In this document: positions 1-8,410 of the stretch, piece after piece | Layout of the letters: each line of letters starts with the position of its first letter | Position numbering within the stretch: the first letter of the stretch is position 1 | DNA from: Promethearchaeota archaeon | Lineage (GTDB): Archaea; Asgardarchaeota; Lokiarchaeia; Sigynarchaeales; SOKP01 | NCBI GenBank assembly: GCA_019057975.1 | Contig: JAHLWJ010000066.1 | Span: 1-17,388, forward strand | DNA: 17,388 nt | Reading direction: 5' to 3' | Translations under genes and position numbers: made by a program | The notes under the pieces: generated by a model | The model's input: the letters and a program-made list of their open reading frames with translations, nothing else | What the model was told of the DNA's origin: nothing | Databases searched by the model: none

Positions 1-89
1 TTTTTACGCAAACCAAGCTTAAGTGTAACTACTTCTGATAAGAATTATCTCTTCATATTTAAAATAAATCGAGAAAACATTTTAAAAAT

Positions 90-998
90 TTATACATATT
101 TTTTCCATTCTTTTAGATAATATTTAAAAAACCATTGAATAAATGGAAGTTCATGCTTTTTCTTATCGGTTTTTTCTAAAGCTTTATAATATTGAATTCT
201 ATCATTTGAATCTACATCAATCATAGGATAATTATTTTTAAATAAAATGTAATTTGTTAATAAGCGAGTCATACGGCCATTTCCGTCTCCAAATGGATGG
301 ATGGTAACAAAACGATAATGCATTACAGCGGCAACAAACACAGGATGCAAACTATTCTTTTTATCGTTATACCATTTAAAAAGTTCTTTCAAAAGCATTT
401 CAATTTCCATCTTATACATAGGGAGTTCAACATTACTTCCTTCTATTGAAACAGGATAATTTCTAATAATTCCGGCACTATTGTGATCTGTTGTTTGGAA
501 TAATTCTTTATGCCATTCACATATTAAATCCATTGATAATTCTTCTGTTGTGTTAATCATTTTATCATAAATGCTATAATGGGCTTTTGTTTCAATGGCA
601 TCATTAACCTTTCTATTTTTTGGTAATATATTATTGTCTATAACTGCTTGGACATCACGTAAAGTTAATGTTGATCCTTCAATTTTACTTGAATGATGAG
701 TAAACCGAATACCAAAATTTCTTAGGTTCTTTGCTTTAATTGGAATGGACATTAAATCAGAATCGTTTCGATACTTTTTCGCTATTTTTTCTATACTTGG
801 AATCCATCTTTCTTTTGCTATTTCATAAGAAAAGTCCTCCCAGATTTGAATTAAGTCCTCAAAGGGAGGTATCTCTGATCCTATATATTTTTCCTTTTTT
901 AGAACTTTCTCGTTCTTTCGGTAAGAATAGGATAGATATTTGTATTCTTTTCCATTAACATTATGATTTATTATTGTTGCCACATGTAAATATATCAC
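90..998 (-). CDS. Fic-family protein AMP transferase (Fido domain)
   Basis: Fic enzymes transfer AMP (or another nucleotide part) to a hydroxyl on a target protein. The full core motif HPFGDGNGRMTR is at about residues 234-245, with its catalytic His and the phosphate-binding DGNGR loop. An (S/T)xxxE(G/N) inhibitory motif, SSKIEG, lies upstream at about 103-108, so this is probably a class II, self-inhibited enzyme. The first 45 residues form a basic beta-hairpin-like region (GKEYKYLSYSYRKNEKV) of the kind that often precedes Fic domains in archaeal and bacterial relatives. At 302 residues it looks full length. Translation is drawn from a GTG at 998; a second GTG at 983 is possible. It is transcribed away from the 1139 gene and has no partner gene in the window, so the target cannot be inferred. 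Family assignment is firm; the biological role is unknown. Confidence 0.93.
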   Translation of the reverse strand: MIYLHVATIINHNVNGKEYKYLSYSYRKNEKVLKKEKYIGSEIPPFEDLIQIWEDFSYEIAKERWIPSIEKIAKKYRNDSDLMSIPIKAKNLRNFGIRFTHHSSKIEGSTLTLRDVQAVIDNNILPKNRKVNDAIETKAHYSIYDKMINTTEELSMDLICEWHKELFQTTDHNSAGIIRNYPVSIEGSNVELPMYKMEIEMLLKELFKWYNDKKNSLHPVFVAAVMHYRFVTIHPFGDGNGRMTRLLTNYILFKNNYPMIDVDSNDRIQYYKALEKTDKKKHELPFIQWFFKYYLKEWKKYV

Positions 999-1138
999 TA
1001 CAAATATTTAAATGTTAATCTTTTTATGTTAAATGTAGAGATAATTTTTATTACCAAATTTTTTTAGCGAAGAAGTTTCACTAACATAAAGAAACTGAGA
1101 GTGAAGATTCAAAACTCATCGGAGGAGCAAAAAATTAG

Positions 1139-1522
1139 GTGTTTTTATTATTATTTTTTAGTACTAGTATAATGATTGGTTATTTAGATTCAGAGCTCTT
1201 TTATCTAATTTTTCTTGGTTGGTTAATAGGATTGTGTGTTTTAAATGGCATTATCTTAATCTTACGATATAAAAATCGTAAAGTCTCGATGTGGATCATA
1301 ACTAATAGATTTCTTTTGATTTCGAGTATCGCAGTCTTTATTCTAATATCTATTCCATATCTTTTTATAGACATATTTGAAGTACCCTTATTTAACATAA
1401 TTTTAAGCAACATTTATGCTCTACTACTATGTGTTTCTGCTGTTTTATATGAATACACAATTACTAAGGAAACCATAAACTCGAGAAAAAATCTTTCAAT
1501 AAAAAAAGAAAGTAATCTGTAG
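1139..1522 (+). CDS. Four-helix membrane protein of unknown function
   Basis: I do not recognise this protein. It has 127 residues and about four hydrophobic helices (roughly 3-20, 23-43, 52-72 and 80-102), then a basic tail rich in Lys and Asn. It should sit in the cytoplasmic membrane with the tail probably inside. The start is a GTG at 1139. It is supported by a strong ribosome binding site, GGAGGAG at 1121-1127, with an 11-base spacer, which is notable because many genes here look leaderless. The next gene, another membrane protein, starts about 30 bases after its stop, so the two may be co-transcribed. No catalytic motif is visible. Confidence 0.6.
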   Translation: MFLLLFFSTSIMIGYLDSELFYLIFLGWLIGLCVLNGIILILRYKNRKVSMWIITNRFLLISSIAVFILISIPYLFIDIFEVPLFNIILSNIYALLLCVSAVLYEYTITKETINSRKNLSIKKESNL

Positions 1523-1554
1523 AATTTAAATAGATAATTTTAAAGGTATTATTG

Positions 1555-2166
1555 ATGATCACCCGTATTTTCTATGGTATCAACCAATTTTTACCAAACT
1601 TCGACGATTTGTTAATCCAGATTAATTCTTTTATTGAATTGGTATTTGGGTACATGAAATACATTTTTTTTGGTATACTTCTCATTATCGGAATCTTAAC
1701 CTTGTTGAGTTTAAGAGGAAAGTATTTTTTAGAGCGGATCAGATACAGCAAGGAACAAAAGTTGGCGGATAATCCCATGACGAAACCTCGCTTGATTTTA
1801 GCTACATTTTACATCGTTTTTGCGTTCGGATTTCTACTTGATTGGTTCACATTCTTCTTGCTGGTTGTTTTAGATCCTTTACCAGATCGGCTCATTTTTA
1901 ATTTTATTTCTTTTTCAGGAATAAGTGATCCATTTGGATTAAACAACATTTCAGATATTAGCAGAGTTGTGTATCCTTACGAGAAAACAATATACTATGG
2001 AGTAGCTATAGCTTCGTTTATGGCTCTCTTGACTATTATAATAAGTTTATGGCAGATCATTAATAAAGAAAGAACTATTACAAAAAAAGCAATAGTCTCT
2101 TTAATGAGCGGCATCGTGATGGGAGTGTTAACGGGATTTACTACGTGCCTTCCTTTATTTCTTTAA
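1555..2166 (+). CDS. Polytopic membrane protein of unknown function
   Basis: This 203-residue protein is not recognised. It has about four membrane helices, at roughly 33-52, 76-105, 143-165 and 184-202. A basic loop follows the first helix, and a longer, probably external loop with several Pro and Asp residues follows the second. The start is taken as the ATG at 1555, because AAAGG at 1542-1546 lies 8 bases upstream; a TTG directly before it at 1552 is less likely. It lies just downstream of another small membrane protein gene on the same strand, which suggests an operon. The C-terminus ends in a hydrophobic helix with the stop immediately after it. No functional residues can be named. Confidence 0.65.
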   Translation: MITRIFYGINQFLPNFDDLLIQINSFIELVFGYMKYIFFGILLIIGILTLLSLRGKYFLERIRYSKEQKLADNPMTKPRLILATFYIVFAFGFLLDWFTFFLLVVLDPLPDRLIFNFISFSGISDPFGLNNISDISRVVYPYEKTIYYGVAIASFMALLTIIISLWQIINKERTITKKAIVSLMSGIVMGVLTGFTTCLPLFL

Positions 2167-2283
2167 TAGTTCCGATTAAAAATAGATATCTCATGTAATA
2201 AAATTGTTAGATACTTTTTTTCTACTATTTAATTTATTACAAGGAATTATTATATCTAGGTAAACGAAATTCAATAGAATATC

Positions 2284-2970
2284 ATGCAAGATAAACTCAA
2301 GTGGAACGCCATTGGATTGGTCAAGAAAACGAGGACATTAAAAGATTACATCGAAAGAGAAAAATCTGACATTCCCATTGACCACACAAAAAAGCATGCG
2401 ACACTTTCAGGATTTTTAGTGGAACTCAACCACATTTTAGAACAAATGGAAAAAATCAAAAAGATTGTCATTCCCAAGTTGGAAAATTTGTTTCGGTTAA
2501 CATTTCCAACCCCAGAAATGGTAATGTTTGCCTTGGCACGCCCCAGCATTCGAAACATCTTCGAGAATCTCAACACCCATTTTATTGATGATGCAAGCCG
2601 CCCATTAAGCGAGGAAGCATTAATAGAATTGGCGAGTTCGGGAGATGCGGCAGTGGTGCTTGCCTTGATTGGCGATGCTGCACTTGATTTAGCAATAGTA
2701 CAGATATTATGGGATTCTTCTTTGTCTAAAACGGGACAACTCACGACGAAACGCAAGAAAGTGGCGTCAAATAAAAACCTGGCGATCTATTGTGAAGAAT
2801 GGGGGCTTTATTCTTGTCGCATGAACCGATTACAAGCGAATCCAATGGAAGATCCAAAAACTGAGACAATAGAACACCTCAAAGGCACCTTGGTTGAATC
2901 TATAATGGGAGTTGTGTATCTAGAATTTGGATTTAAGGAATTACTAAGAATAGTTCCCCTCATTCAATAA
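2284..2970 (+). CDS. RNase III-like domain protein, active site altered
   Basis: The second half carries the RNase III fold pattern. LALIGDAALDLA (about residues 126-137) corresponds to the signature LEFLGDAVLDL. It is followed by LTTKRKKVASNKNLA and then by KGTLVESIMGVVYLEFGF (about 200-217), matching the usual K.LADxxEAxxGAxxLDxGF. There is no double-stranded RNA binding domain, and about 80 residues of helical sequence precede the domain. By motif alignment, the signature Asp (131) and the late Glu (205) are kept. The signature Glu is replaced by Ala, and the Asp three residues before the late Glu is Thr. Two metal-binding acids of classical RNase III are therefore missing. It may belong to an archaeal RNase III-like subfamily that binds or processes structured RNA differently, or does not cut. 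The gene is visibly more GC-rich than its neighbours. Fold assignment is good; activity is uncertain. Confidence 0.78.
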   Translation: MQDKLKWNAIGLVKKTRTLKDYIEREKSDIPIDHTKKHATLSGFLVELNHILEQMEKIKKIVIPKLENLFRLTFPTPEMVMFALARPSIRNIFENLNTHFIDDASRPLSEEALIELASSGDAAVVLALIGDAALDLAIVQILWDSSLSKTGQLTTKRKKVASNKNLAIYCEEWGLYSCRMNRLQANPMEDPKTETIEHLKGTLVESIMGVVYLEFGFKELLRIVPLIQ

Positions 2971-3105
2971 AGCGATTTTGGAGTAAAGCATAATACAAAT
3001 TACTACATAATTTTTTTAATTTTTTCTTGTTATTCTTTTTTTCTTTTAAATAGATTTGATTTATAGATCCATCAAGAAGTAAATCTATTAAACTTTTGAT
3101 TAGAA

Positions 3106-3324
3106 ATGGATGTTGGATCATATTTTTCAGATGTGTTTGCTGGGATCGATTTCCTTATGGCCTTGGGGTCCCTTATTGGTTTTTTCGGACTAGTTTTAGG
3201 AATAGGTATGCTATTCTTAGGAGGAAGACCTTTTAAAAGCAAGGGGTTAAAAATAGTGATAATTAGTGGAATATTACTTTTTCTCTTTGGCTTCAACACG
3301 GGTATTAAATATTTCCGCCTTTAG
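3106..3324 (+). CDS. Small two-helix membrane protein
   Basis: This 72-residue peptide has two hydrophobic helices (about 12-38 and 47-66) joined by a short basic loop (GGRPFKSKGLK), so a hairpin topology with the loop inside is likely. A TATA-like stretch, CTTTTAAATAG, lies near 3042-3052, about 55 bases before the ATG. Its stop codon overlaps the stop codon of the convergent minus-strand gene by three bases. No family is recognised. Length, hydrophobic pattern and promoter make it a plausible real gene, but a short hydrophobic reading frame can arise by chance in AT-rich DNA. Confidence 0.5.
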   Translation: MDVGSYFSDVFAGIDFLMALGSLIGFFGLVLGIGMLFLGGRPFKSKGLKIVIISGILLFLFGFNTGIKYFRL

Positions 3325-3668
3325 TTAAAAAAATGATATCCTTTAGTGCGCGAACTACCAGTAAAAAGGGATAAAAAGAGATTGGGGGTACCGAGAGCCA
3401 ATCCTATCACCACTAATATAATCCCCGCGATTATTACTTTAAAACGCCTGAAAGGCTTGAAACATATTGCACCAATTGAAATAGCCATTCCAACATTGAA
3501 AGAAAACGCACCAACATATCGAATCGGTTCCAAACTCGAACTGATGAGGTATCTAAAATTGTTCCCAAAATAAGGAAACACAATCAAAAGAAATATCGCT
3601 CCTCCGATAATAAACCAAACAACTTTGGAACTTCGCCGATTATTATATATATTGCTCTTGCGACTCAA
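3321..3668 (-). CDS. Small membrane protein, second gene of a minus-strand pair
   Basis: This 115-residue protein has three hydrophobic segments (about 16-32, 48-70 and 77-100) and basic ends. It is not recognised. The start is decided by the ribosome binding site. GGAGGAG (complement of 3677-3683) lies just after the stop of the upstream gene and 8 bases before an in-frame TTG at 3668. An ATG at 3672 is nearer but opens only a 9-codon frame that runs into a stop, so TTG is the better start. The 16-base gap to the beta-helix membrane protein upstream indicates one transcript, and the two membrane proteins may work together. It converges with the 3106 gene; their stop codons overlap. Confidence 0.6.
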   Translation of the reverse strand: MSRKSNIYNNRRSSKVVWFIIGGAIFLLIVFPYFGNNFRYLISSSLEPIRYVGAFSFNVGMAISIGAICFKPFRRFKVIIAGIILVVIGLALGTPNLFLSLFTGSSRTKGYHFFN

Positions 3669-3684
3669 ACATTTATCTCCTCCA

Positions 3685-4344
3685 TTATTGTATTCTAAGT
3701 AAAGGATTTAAAAATGCTGCTTTCTCTTGAATATTGAAATCAACATACATATTTTCGGGGATTTTATTTATTTGATAGCGCAAATATAATAGATAAGCCA
3801 TTCCTATTGAGAGAAATACCCCCATAAATAGAATAACAACAGTACCTGGTGATAAAATTGAATACACTGACGAATTTAGTGTAAAAATTGTGTTCAGTAT
3901 ACTAACGGCTAGAAAAATCCAAATAATGAAGAACTTTCTCCGTTCGCGTGTGTTGTTAATTAACTTAGTGTATTCCTTCTGTAAAATGCTATTGTTTTCG
4001 TAAACACAATTTCTACATAAAATTTGTTCAACCCTTAAAATTGTGTTATTTCTCAGAGTAAGACTTTTACATTCCACGAGTTCTAAATCAACGATAAAAC
4101 ACTCTTCAATTGTGACATGGCGGGAACCTGCTATTGAAAGCTTAGAAATAGCTAGATTTTTCAAAACAAGATATATCCCTTTAGTCACTATTGAAATTTC
4201 TACTGTTACATCTCCTAAGTCATCGATTACAATAGGGGAATCCTTCGTACCCTCGCCTTTCAAGCCCAAGGTTTTCTGTAAATTATCTATCGTTCTCTTT
4301 CTTAACTTATATTTTATACTCTTTTTATTCAACTTTTCTAACAA
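3685..4344 (-). CDS. Membrane-anchored parallel beta-helix protein (paralogue A)
   Basis: It has 219 residues. A basic helical start is followed by GEGTKDSPIVIDDLG (about 30-44), the entry motif of many right-handed beta-helix (pectin-lyase-like) proteins. Short alternating strands then run to about 125, with the typical pattern of turns rich in Asn, Cys and Glu (IEECFIVDLELVECKSLTLRNNTIL). Two or three membrane helices follow at about 138-190, and then a soluble tail. It matches the 341-residue protein at 13682-14707 in motif, in order of beta-helix and helices, and in tail style, so the two are paralogues. There is no signal peptide, so the beta-helix is probably cytoplasmic and tethered by the C-terminal helices. 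It is the first gene of a pair with the 3668 membrane protein. Catalytic residues are not evident; a scaffold or binding role is a guess. Confidence 0.72.
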   Translation of the reverse strand: MLEKLNKKSIKYKLRKRTIDNLQKTLGLKGEGTKDSPIVIDDLGDVTVEISIVTKGIYLVLKNLAISKLSIAGSRHVTIEECFIVDLELVECKSLTLRNNTILRVEQILCRNCVYENNSILQKEYTKLINNTRERRKFFIIWIFLAVSILNTIFTLNSSVYSILSPGTVVILFMGVFLSIGMAYLLYLRYQINKIPENMYVDFNIQEKAAFLNPLLRIQ

Positions 4345-4579
4345 GATTAACCAGCTTAAACTTTATTTTATTGGTCTAATAAAACTATAAACTTGTTATA
4401 TTTAAAAGGAAAAATAAAGCAGAAAAATACAAAATGTTAGAATAAGTATATAAAATCCTTTAATATCTGTTTTTTGAAATGATATTCACATATCGGGGAT
4501 AGTAATTGTTTTGAAAAATTTCTTTTTTTCTTTTATAAAGAGACAATTTTAGTATTTTTCCACCTAAGTAATAAAAAAA

Positions 4580-4590
4580 TTTTAAAATAA
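4580..4590 (+). promoter_or_regulatory. TATA-like box for the TFIIB-like gene
   Basis: TTTTAAAATAA is centred about 25 bases before the ATG at 4610. That distance would place transcription start at or next to the start codon, giving a leaderless or nearly leaderless mRNA, as is common in archaea. No ribosome binding site is seen before this ATG, which agrees. Confidence 0.5.
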
Positions 4591-4609
4591 GTCATAGGCT
4601 GGAAAACTC

Positions 4610-5518
4610 ATGAAAACAAAAGTTAAAGGTTTGTTGGATGTATGTTATCATTGTAATTCGATTAACATCTCAGAAATAAATTATGGCTATGTATGCAGAA
4701 CCTGTGGAACTATTCAGGAATTATTAAAATTTGAATCTGATATGTCAGTCATTAAAATGGAATTTCAAAACGCTGTTACCCGTAAAACTACAATAGGAAA
4801 CGAGATAGAAAGAAAAAGAGCTAAAGACAGGGGAAAAATACGTTACCTAAGTAAATTGAATTCTATTAAACAACATAAAGAAGAAATTATGAAAATAGCT
4901 TTCATTAGGACAAAAACAATCATTGAAAAGCTAGGACGATCAACTAAAGATGTTTCCATAATTCTAAGAAAATTTAGAGAGATTCGCCCCTATATTCGAC
5001 CTAAGTCTAAATTTCGGAGCCCTGAGAAGAGTATTCCAAGTATTATCTATTTTTACTATAAAGAAGCGAATATTGTTATTGATGTAGAAACGCTACTTGA
5101 AGTTTCAGAGATTTCAAAAACTGAATTGAACGAGTTTAGAAGGCAAATGGAACTATTTTGGCCAGCGTATAAAACGAGAGATCACAAAAAATACATTCTT
5201 ACAAGAATAGGCGGCGTTATTGGTTACGAAAATCTATACAACCAATCAATAAAGATTTTAGATAAATACTGGGAGATAATAAACGATTCTAAAGACGATG
5301 TTATTGCTGGTTTAGTTGTAGGAATAGCAATAACGCTTTCTAAATGCGAAAGGCTAACTCTGAATTCGATATGCAGATCATTAAATATTTCTCAGAGCTC
5401 GCTACAAAAATCAATTCAAAGTAAATTGTTTGACCGGCTAGGTATAAGAAATAGGGTAAAAGGATTTAAAAAAAAGGTTGAATTCCTAGAAGAAAGAGGC
5501 TTTTTTAAAGATTTATGA
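4610..5518 (+). CDS. tfb: TFIIB-like archaeal transcription initiation factor (divergent)
   Basis: TFB recruits RNA polymerase to TBP-bound promoters. This 302-residue protein begins with a zinc ribbon (CYHC at 12-15, CRTC at 29-32). A B-reader/linker-like segment follows, TTIGNEIERKR at about 60-70, comparable to the T.IG....R pattern after the ribbon in archaeal TFBs. Two helical repeats, at about 85-185 and 200-295, fit the paired cyclin folds. The second ends in a helix-turn-helix-like stretch (LTLNSICRSLNISQSSLQKSI) where canonical TFB contacts the BRE. The cyclin folds are more basic and more divergent than those of a housekeeping TFB, so an alternative or element-specific factor is likely. 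It directly precedes the protease-ATPase-nuclease run but is separated from it by 84 bases with a separate TATA-like box. Confidence 0.85.
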   Translation: MKTKVKGLLDVCYHCNSINISEINYGYVCRTCGTIQELLKFESDMSVIKMEFQNAVTRKTTIGNEIERKRAKDRGKIRYLSKLNSIKQHKEEIMKIAFIRTKTIIEKLGRSTKDVSIILRKFREIRPYIRPKSKFRSPEKSIPSIIYFYYKEANIVIDVETLLEVSEISKTELNEFRRQMELFWPAYKTRDHKKYILTRIGGVIGYENLYNQSIKILDKYWEIINDSKDDVIAGLVVGIAITLSKCERLTLNSICRSLNISQSSLQKSIQSKLFDRLGIRNRVKGFKKKVEFLEERGFFKDL

Positions 5519-5539
5519 GAATTCATCTTTATTTTTTCC

Positions 5540-5550
5540 TTTTATATATG
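5540..5550 (+). promoter_or_regulatory. TATA-like box ahead of the M50-HerA-HNH run
   Basis: TTTTATATATG lies about 58 bases before the ATG at 5603. That predicts a leader of roughly 30 bases and a promoter separate from the TFIIB-like gene. It is the only clear TATA-like element before the three tightly packed genes, so it probably drives all of them. Confidence 0.4.
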
Positions 5551-5602
5551 TTCAGTTTATAGTACTGTTAAAGTTAGCAGACAAAATTTATCACATTGTA
5601 GA

Positions 5603-6367
5603 ATGTTTGAAGAAATCATAGTTATGGGAGGATTTGCCGTAGTTTCAATAATAATGTCTTTTTTACTTCTAAAATACGCACCTAATCCATTACACGCTAT
5701 TTTTCGAGGTATAGCTGTTGTTGGCATAATAATCCACGAACTTTCGCACGCGTTAATGTGCGTGGTAACCAATACGCGTATACGGAAATTAAAGCTACTA
5801 GAACGCTCCGATGGCAAGTCAGCATTTGGTTTAAATTATGGCGGGCGCGTTGAATTAAAAGATTACGTCAGATTAACTTTTTTACAAGCATTACTAATTG
5901 GGTTCGCACCCATATATATCTCCTTCTGGCTATTCTTCTTTTTATGGAGGCAATTAAAAAATCCAAACCTGGACGTGCTAACTTTTTACATTTATATCTT
6001 TGTGATGATATCGTTAGTATTAAGCGCAGCACCTTCGTTTGCGGATCTATTAGCAATATTAGGAGCGTTCCAATTTGACTGGAGATATTCGTCGTATCAA
6101 ACGGGGCTAACATTATTATCAATAACTACCGTTTGGCTTACTGTTACATATTATCAAATTCAATTCTTCCACGAAATTGTAACATATGTATTAGTTTTTA
6201 TAGGGTATTATGGATTTAAAGTCGGATTTAAAGGTTTAAGTAATATGTATCAGCATTTTTTCAGCAAGCGAAGCCAAAAGAGGATAGATTACATAAAGCC
6301 AAAAGCGTTAACTCGAAGATCCGTTAAACCAACAAGGGTAGAAACTAGGGACCGAACTCAGTGGTGA
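5603..6367 (+). CDS. M50-like integral membrane zinc metalloprotease
   Basis: This 254-residue membrane protein carries HELSH (residues 45-49), the HExxH zinc motif, at the end of a hydrophobic helix, as in site-2 and M50 proteases. SAAPSFADLL (about 141-150) lies in a later helix region; its Asp148 is the likely third zinc ligand, as in the NPxPxxDG-like second motif. Four to five membrane helices are predicted, with a basic soluble tail after about 220. Such enzymes cut substrates within or next to the membrane, often to release regulators. It is the first gene of a compact run and its end overlaps the start of the HerA-like ATPase by 7 bases, so translational coupling is likely. Substrate unknown. 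DUF3267-type putative zincins are an alternative family name. Confidence 0.8.
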   Translation: MFEEIIVMGGFAVVSIIMSFLLLKYAPNPLHAIFRGIAVVGIIIHELSHALMCVVTNTRIRKLKLLERSDGKSAFGLNYGGRVELKDYVRLTFLQALLIGFAPIYISFWLFFFLWRQLKNPNLDVLTFYIYIFVMISLVLSAAPSFADLLAILGAFQFDWRYSSYQTGLTLLSITTVWLTVTYYQIQFFHEIVTYVLVFIGYYGFKVGFKGLSNMYQHFFSKRSQKRIDYIKPKALTRRSVKPTRVETRDRTQW

Positions 6368-8400
6368 AATTCGTGAGCGAAATGGAGGCAGAATTGTGTC
6401 TTGTAAAAATCAAAATTACCCAAAGCCCGATAAAACAAGAGAAGGAAATTATTTTTGATTTAAAACGAGAAAAACAAAAAGAAATTGAAAAAACATGGAT
6501 GCGAAATTATTTCCAAGACGACACCGTTTACGGCTTAGAACTTAGCTCTATTGGTAATAAGATTAAGTGGGAATACTTTATAAGAACCTTAAATCCCGAA
6601 GAAGGGCTTATAAAAGGATATAGGCTTTTAAATATCTTTAAAAGAGTTTTTCCCGGATTGGATGGAGATGTAAATTTATTACCGATTTACCCGTTTATAC
6701 TTGAGCAACAAAAGCTAATATATGAACTACACATTCCAGAAATCCAAACTCTTGATAAAATCTCTCTCATCAAAAATTTCATTCACAGTAGCAGAAATAA
6801 TCGAGATTCTCACAGAATTTTCCGCCTTTTTATCATCTGGCAGAAAGATGATACTATAGATTCTAATTACAATAACTTTCTGAAAGATTCTACTGCTCAT
6901 AAAGTATTTAAAACCAAATTTTTTATCAGAGTCGAAAGTAGTAATAGTAAAATGACGGACTTTCAAACACTTATGCTAAAATCTGATTTTGAGTTCATAG
7001 CAAAAAGTATTTACAATGTCAAAATGGAGAAAGCTCGTATCCTTAAAGCTCGACCGGACACTTGGAAAAAAATTCTTAGTGGAAATTGCTTTTGGAAAAA
7101 TTCCGAAAGAATTCAAACTGGAAAAAGATACTCCTTAATTAAAAACATTATTCCCAATCATGAAATGCCACACTTCATCTCGCCGAACAACATCGACTTT
7201 AACTTTCCACGCAATTCCGGACTTCCGCACCCTTTTATTCTTGAAAATGAAAAAATTATTGATTTGCCTATAACGGAGGACGATAAGAATTACGTGTGGT
7301 TTGGCAAATTGTATCGACAAGGAGTTCTCTCAGGATCGAACGCTTATTTTCGAATTAACGATTTGAATCGAAGTTGTATCATCGCTGGAAATACTGGTTC
7401 TGGAAAAACATATTGTGCGAGTCAAATTGTTCAAGAAATTGCCACAAAAGCACCTCATGTCGGAATTTTAACGATAGGACTCTCTAAAAAAAATCAAAAA
7501 CGATACTTTCAAGCAGATGAAGTTCTTACCTATGGCGACGAAGATTTAAAGATTCCCTACTTCGTCAAACCCAATTCTGGTAGAATCGACCTGGATAAAT
7601 ATTTACTCGAAACCGCTAGTTATCTTACTGCCTCCCTTGGTTTAAAAGGAACCACAACCACTATTCTAAATAACATAATGATGGGGCTTGATGATGAAAA
7701 TAAAGAACTACCAAAAAAGCCTAAGTTTCTCTTCGAAAAAGCGTTAGATTACCTCGATAACCCCAAAAAAGGATACCATGAAAAATTTCACACCAACCTT
7801 ACAAGCGAAATCCTAAATAAAGTGCTCGAAAGATTGAGCAGTGTAAACATTGAAAAAACTCTGGACTTAATTAATGACACTCCTAGGTGGTTTAAAGAAT
7901 GGAGGAATGGTAAAAATTTCTACTTCGACTTAACAGAATGCAGCATATGGACCCAACGAATCTTAACAAACGCTCTTTTTCAAATGATTAAAACGCTCAC
8001 TTCCGATGTAGAGACTAATCAACTTAACAACCTTATCGTCATCGATGAACCCGATTCCATCCTCGCTCAAGCTCTTTCCACCAATCCATACAACGACAAT
8101 GTCATCGCAAAAATGGAACTCGAAGAAATATTCAGAACTCTCATCGAAGAATATCGCAGCAGAGGACTCGGGTTTATTATCATCGACCAAACGCCCTCAA
8201 GCTTGTTCAGAGCCGTAACTAAATCGCCAAGCTTGAAAATCGTGTTCAAACTCGACCTTGAATGCGGAAGACTCCTTACCCTCGACGAAAAAGAACTCAA
8301 TTACCTCAAAAACCAAGAAAAACGCCGAGCACTGGTATTTAACGGAGCTACCTCTGAAGAATATATAATTAAAACAATCGATATTGAACCCGTGGATTGA
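6361..8400 (+). CDS. HerA/VirB4-type P-loop ATPase
   Basis: This 679-residue protein is a DNA- or protein-translocase-type ATPase of the HerA-FtsK superfamily. Walker A is GNTGSGKT at 343-350. Walker B is NLIVIDEPD at 557-565. The distal strand IIIDQTPSS (607-614) carries the Gln typical of HerA/VirB4, with arginines just before it (R599, R601) as arginine-finger candidates. The N-terminal 230 residues contain a VirB4-like pattern (VYGLELSSIG, then FIRTLN, then VFPGL), suggesting a conjugation- or virus-type ATPase rather than a housekeeping HerA. The start is taken at the GTG at 6361, inside the end of the protease gene; GTG 6364 and ATG 6382 are alternatives. The 3' half uses far more C-ending codons than the 5' half. 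The next gene starts 10 bases after its stop. Double-stranded DNA pumping for a nuclease, or DNA transfer, are both possible. Confidence 0.85.
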   Translation: MVKFVSEMEAELCLVKIKITQSPIKQEKEIIFDLKREKQKEIEKTWMRNYFQDDTVYGLELSSIGNKIKWEYFIRTLNPEEGLIKGYRLLNIFKRVFPGLDGDVNLLPIYPFILEQQKLIYELHIPEIQTLDKISLIKNFIHSSRNNRDSHRIFRLFIIWQKDDTIDSNYNNFLKDSTAHKVFKTKFFIRVESSNSKMTDFQTLMLKSDFEFIAKSIYNVKMEKARILKARPDTWKKILSGNCFWKNSERIQTGKRYSLIKNIIPNHEMPHFISPNNIDFNFPRNSGLPHPFILENEKIIDLPITEDDKNYVWFGKLYRQGVLSGSNAYFRINDLNRSCIIAGNTGSGKTYCASQIVQEIATKAPHVGILTIGLSKKNQKRYFQADEVLTYGDEDLKIPYFVKPNSGRIDLDKYLLETASYLTASLGLKGTTTTILNNIMMGLDDENKELPKKPKFLFEKALDYLDNPKKGYHEKFHTNLTSEILNKVLERLSSVNIEKTLDLINDTPRWFKEWRNGKNFYFDLTECSIWTQRILTNALFQMIKTLTSDVETNQLNNLIVIDEPDSILAQALSTNPYNDNVIAKMELEEIFRTLIEEYRSRGLGFIIIDQTPSSLFRAVTKSPSLKIVFKLDLECGRLLTLDEKELNYLKNQEKRRALVFNGATSEEYIIKTIDIEPVD

Positions 8401-8410
8401 GGTGACTTAA

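Noticed and set aside
740..958. Plus-strand frame of 72 codons opposite the Fic gene
   Set aside because: It lies wholly inside the antisense of a well-supported Fic domain and has no start signal; it is a shadow frame.
2346..2756. Minus-strand frame of 136 codons opposite the RNase III-like gene
   Set aside because: The plus strand carries a recognisable domain across the same bases; the minus translation is Ser-rich and matches nothing.
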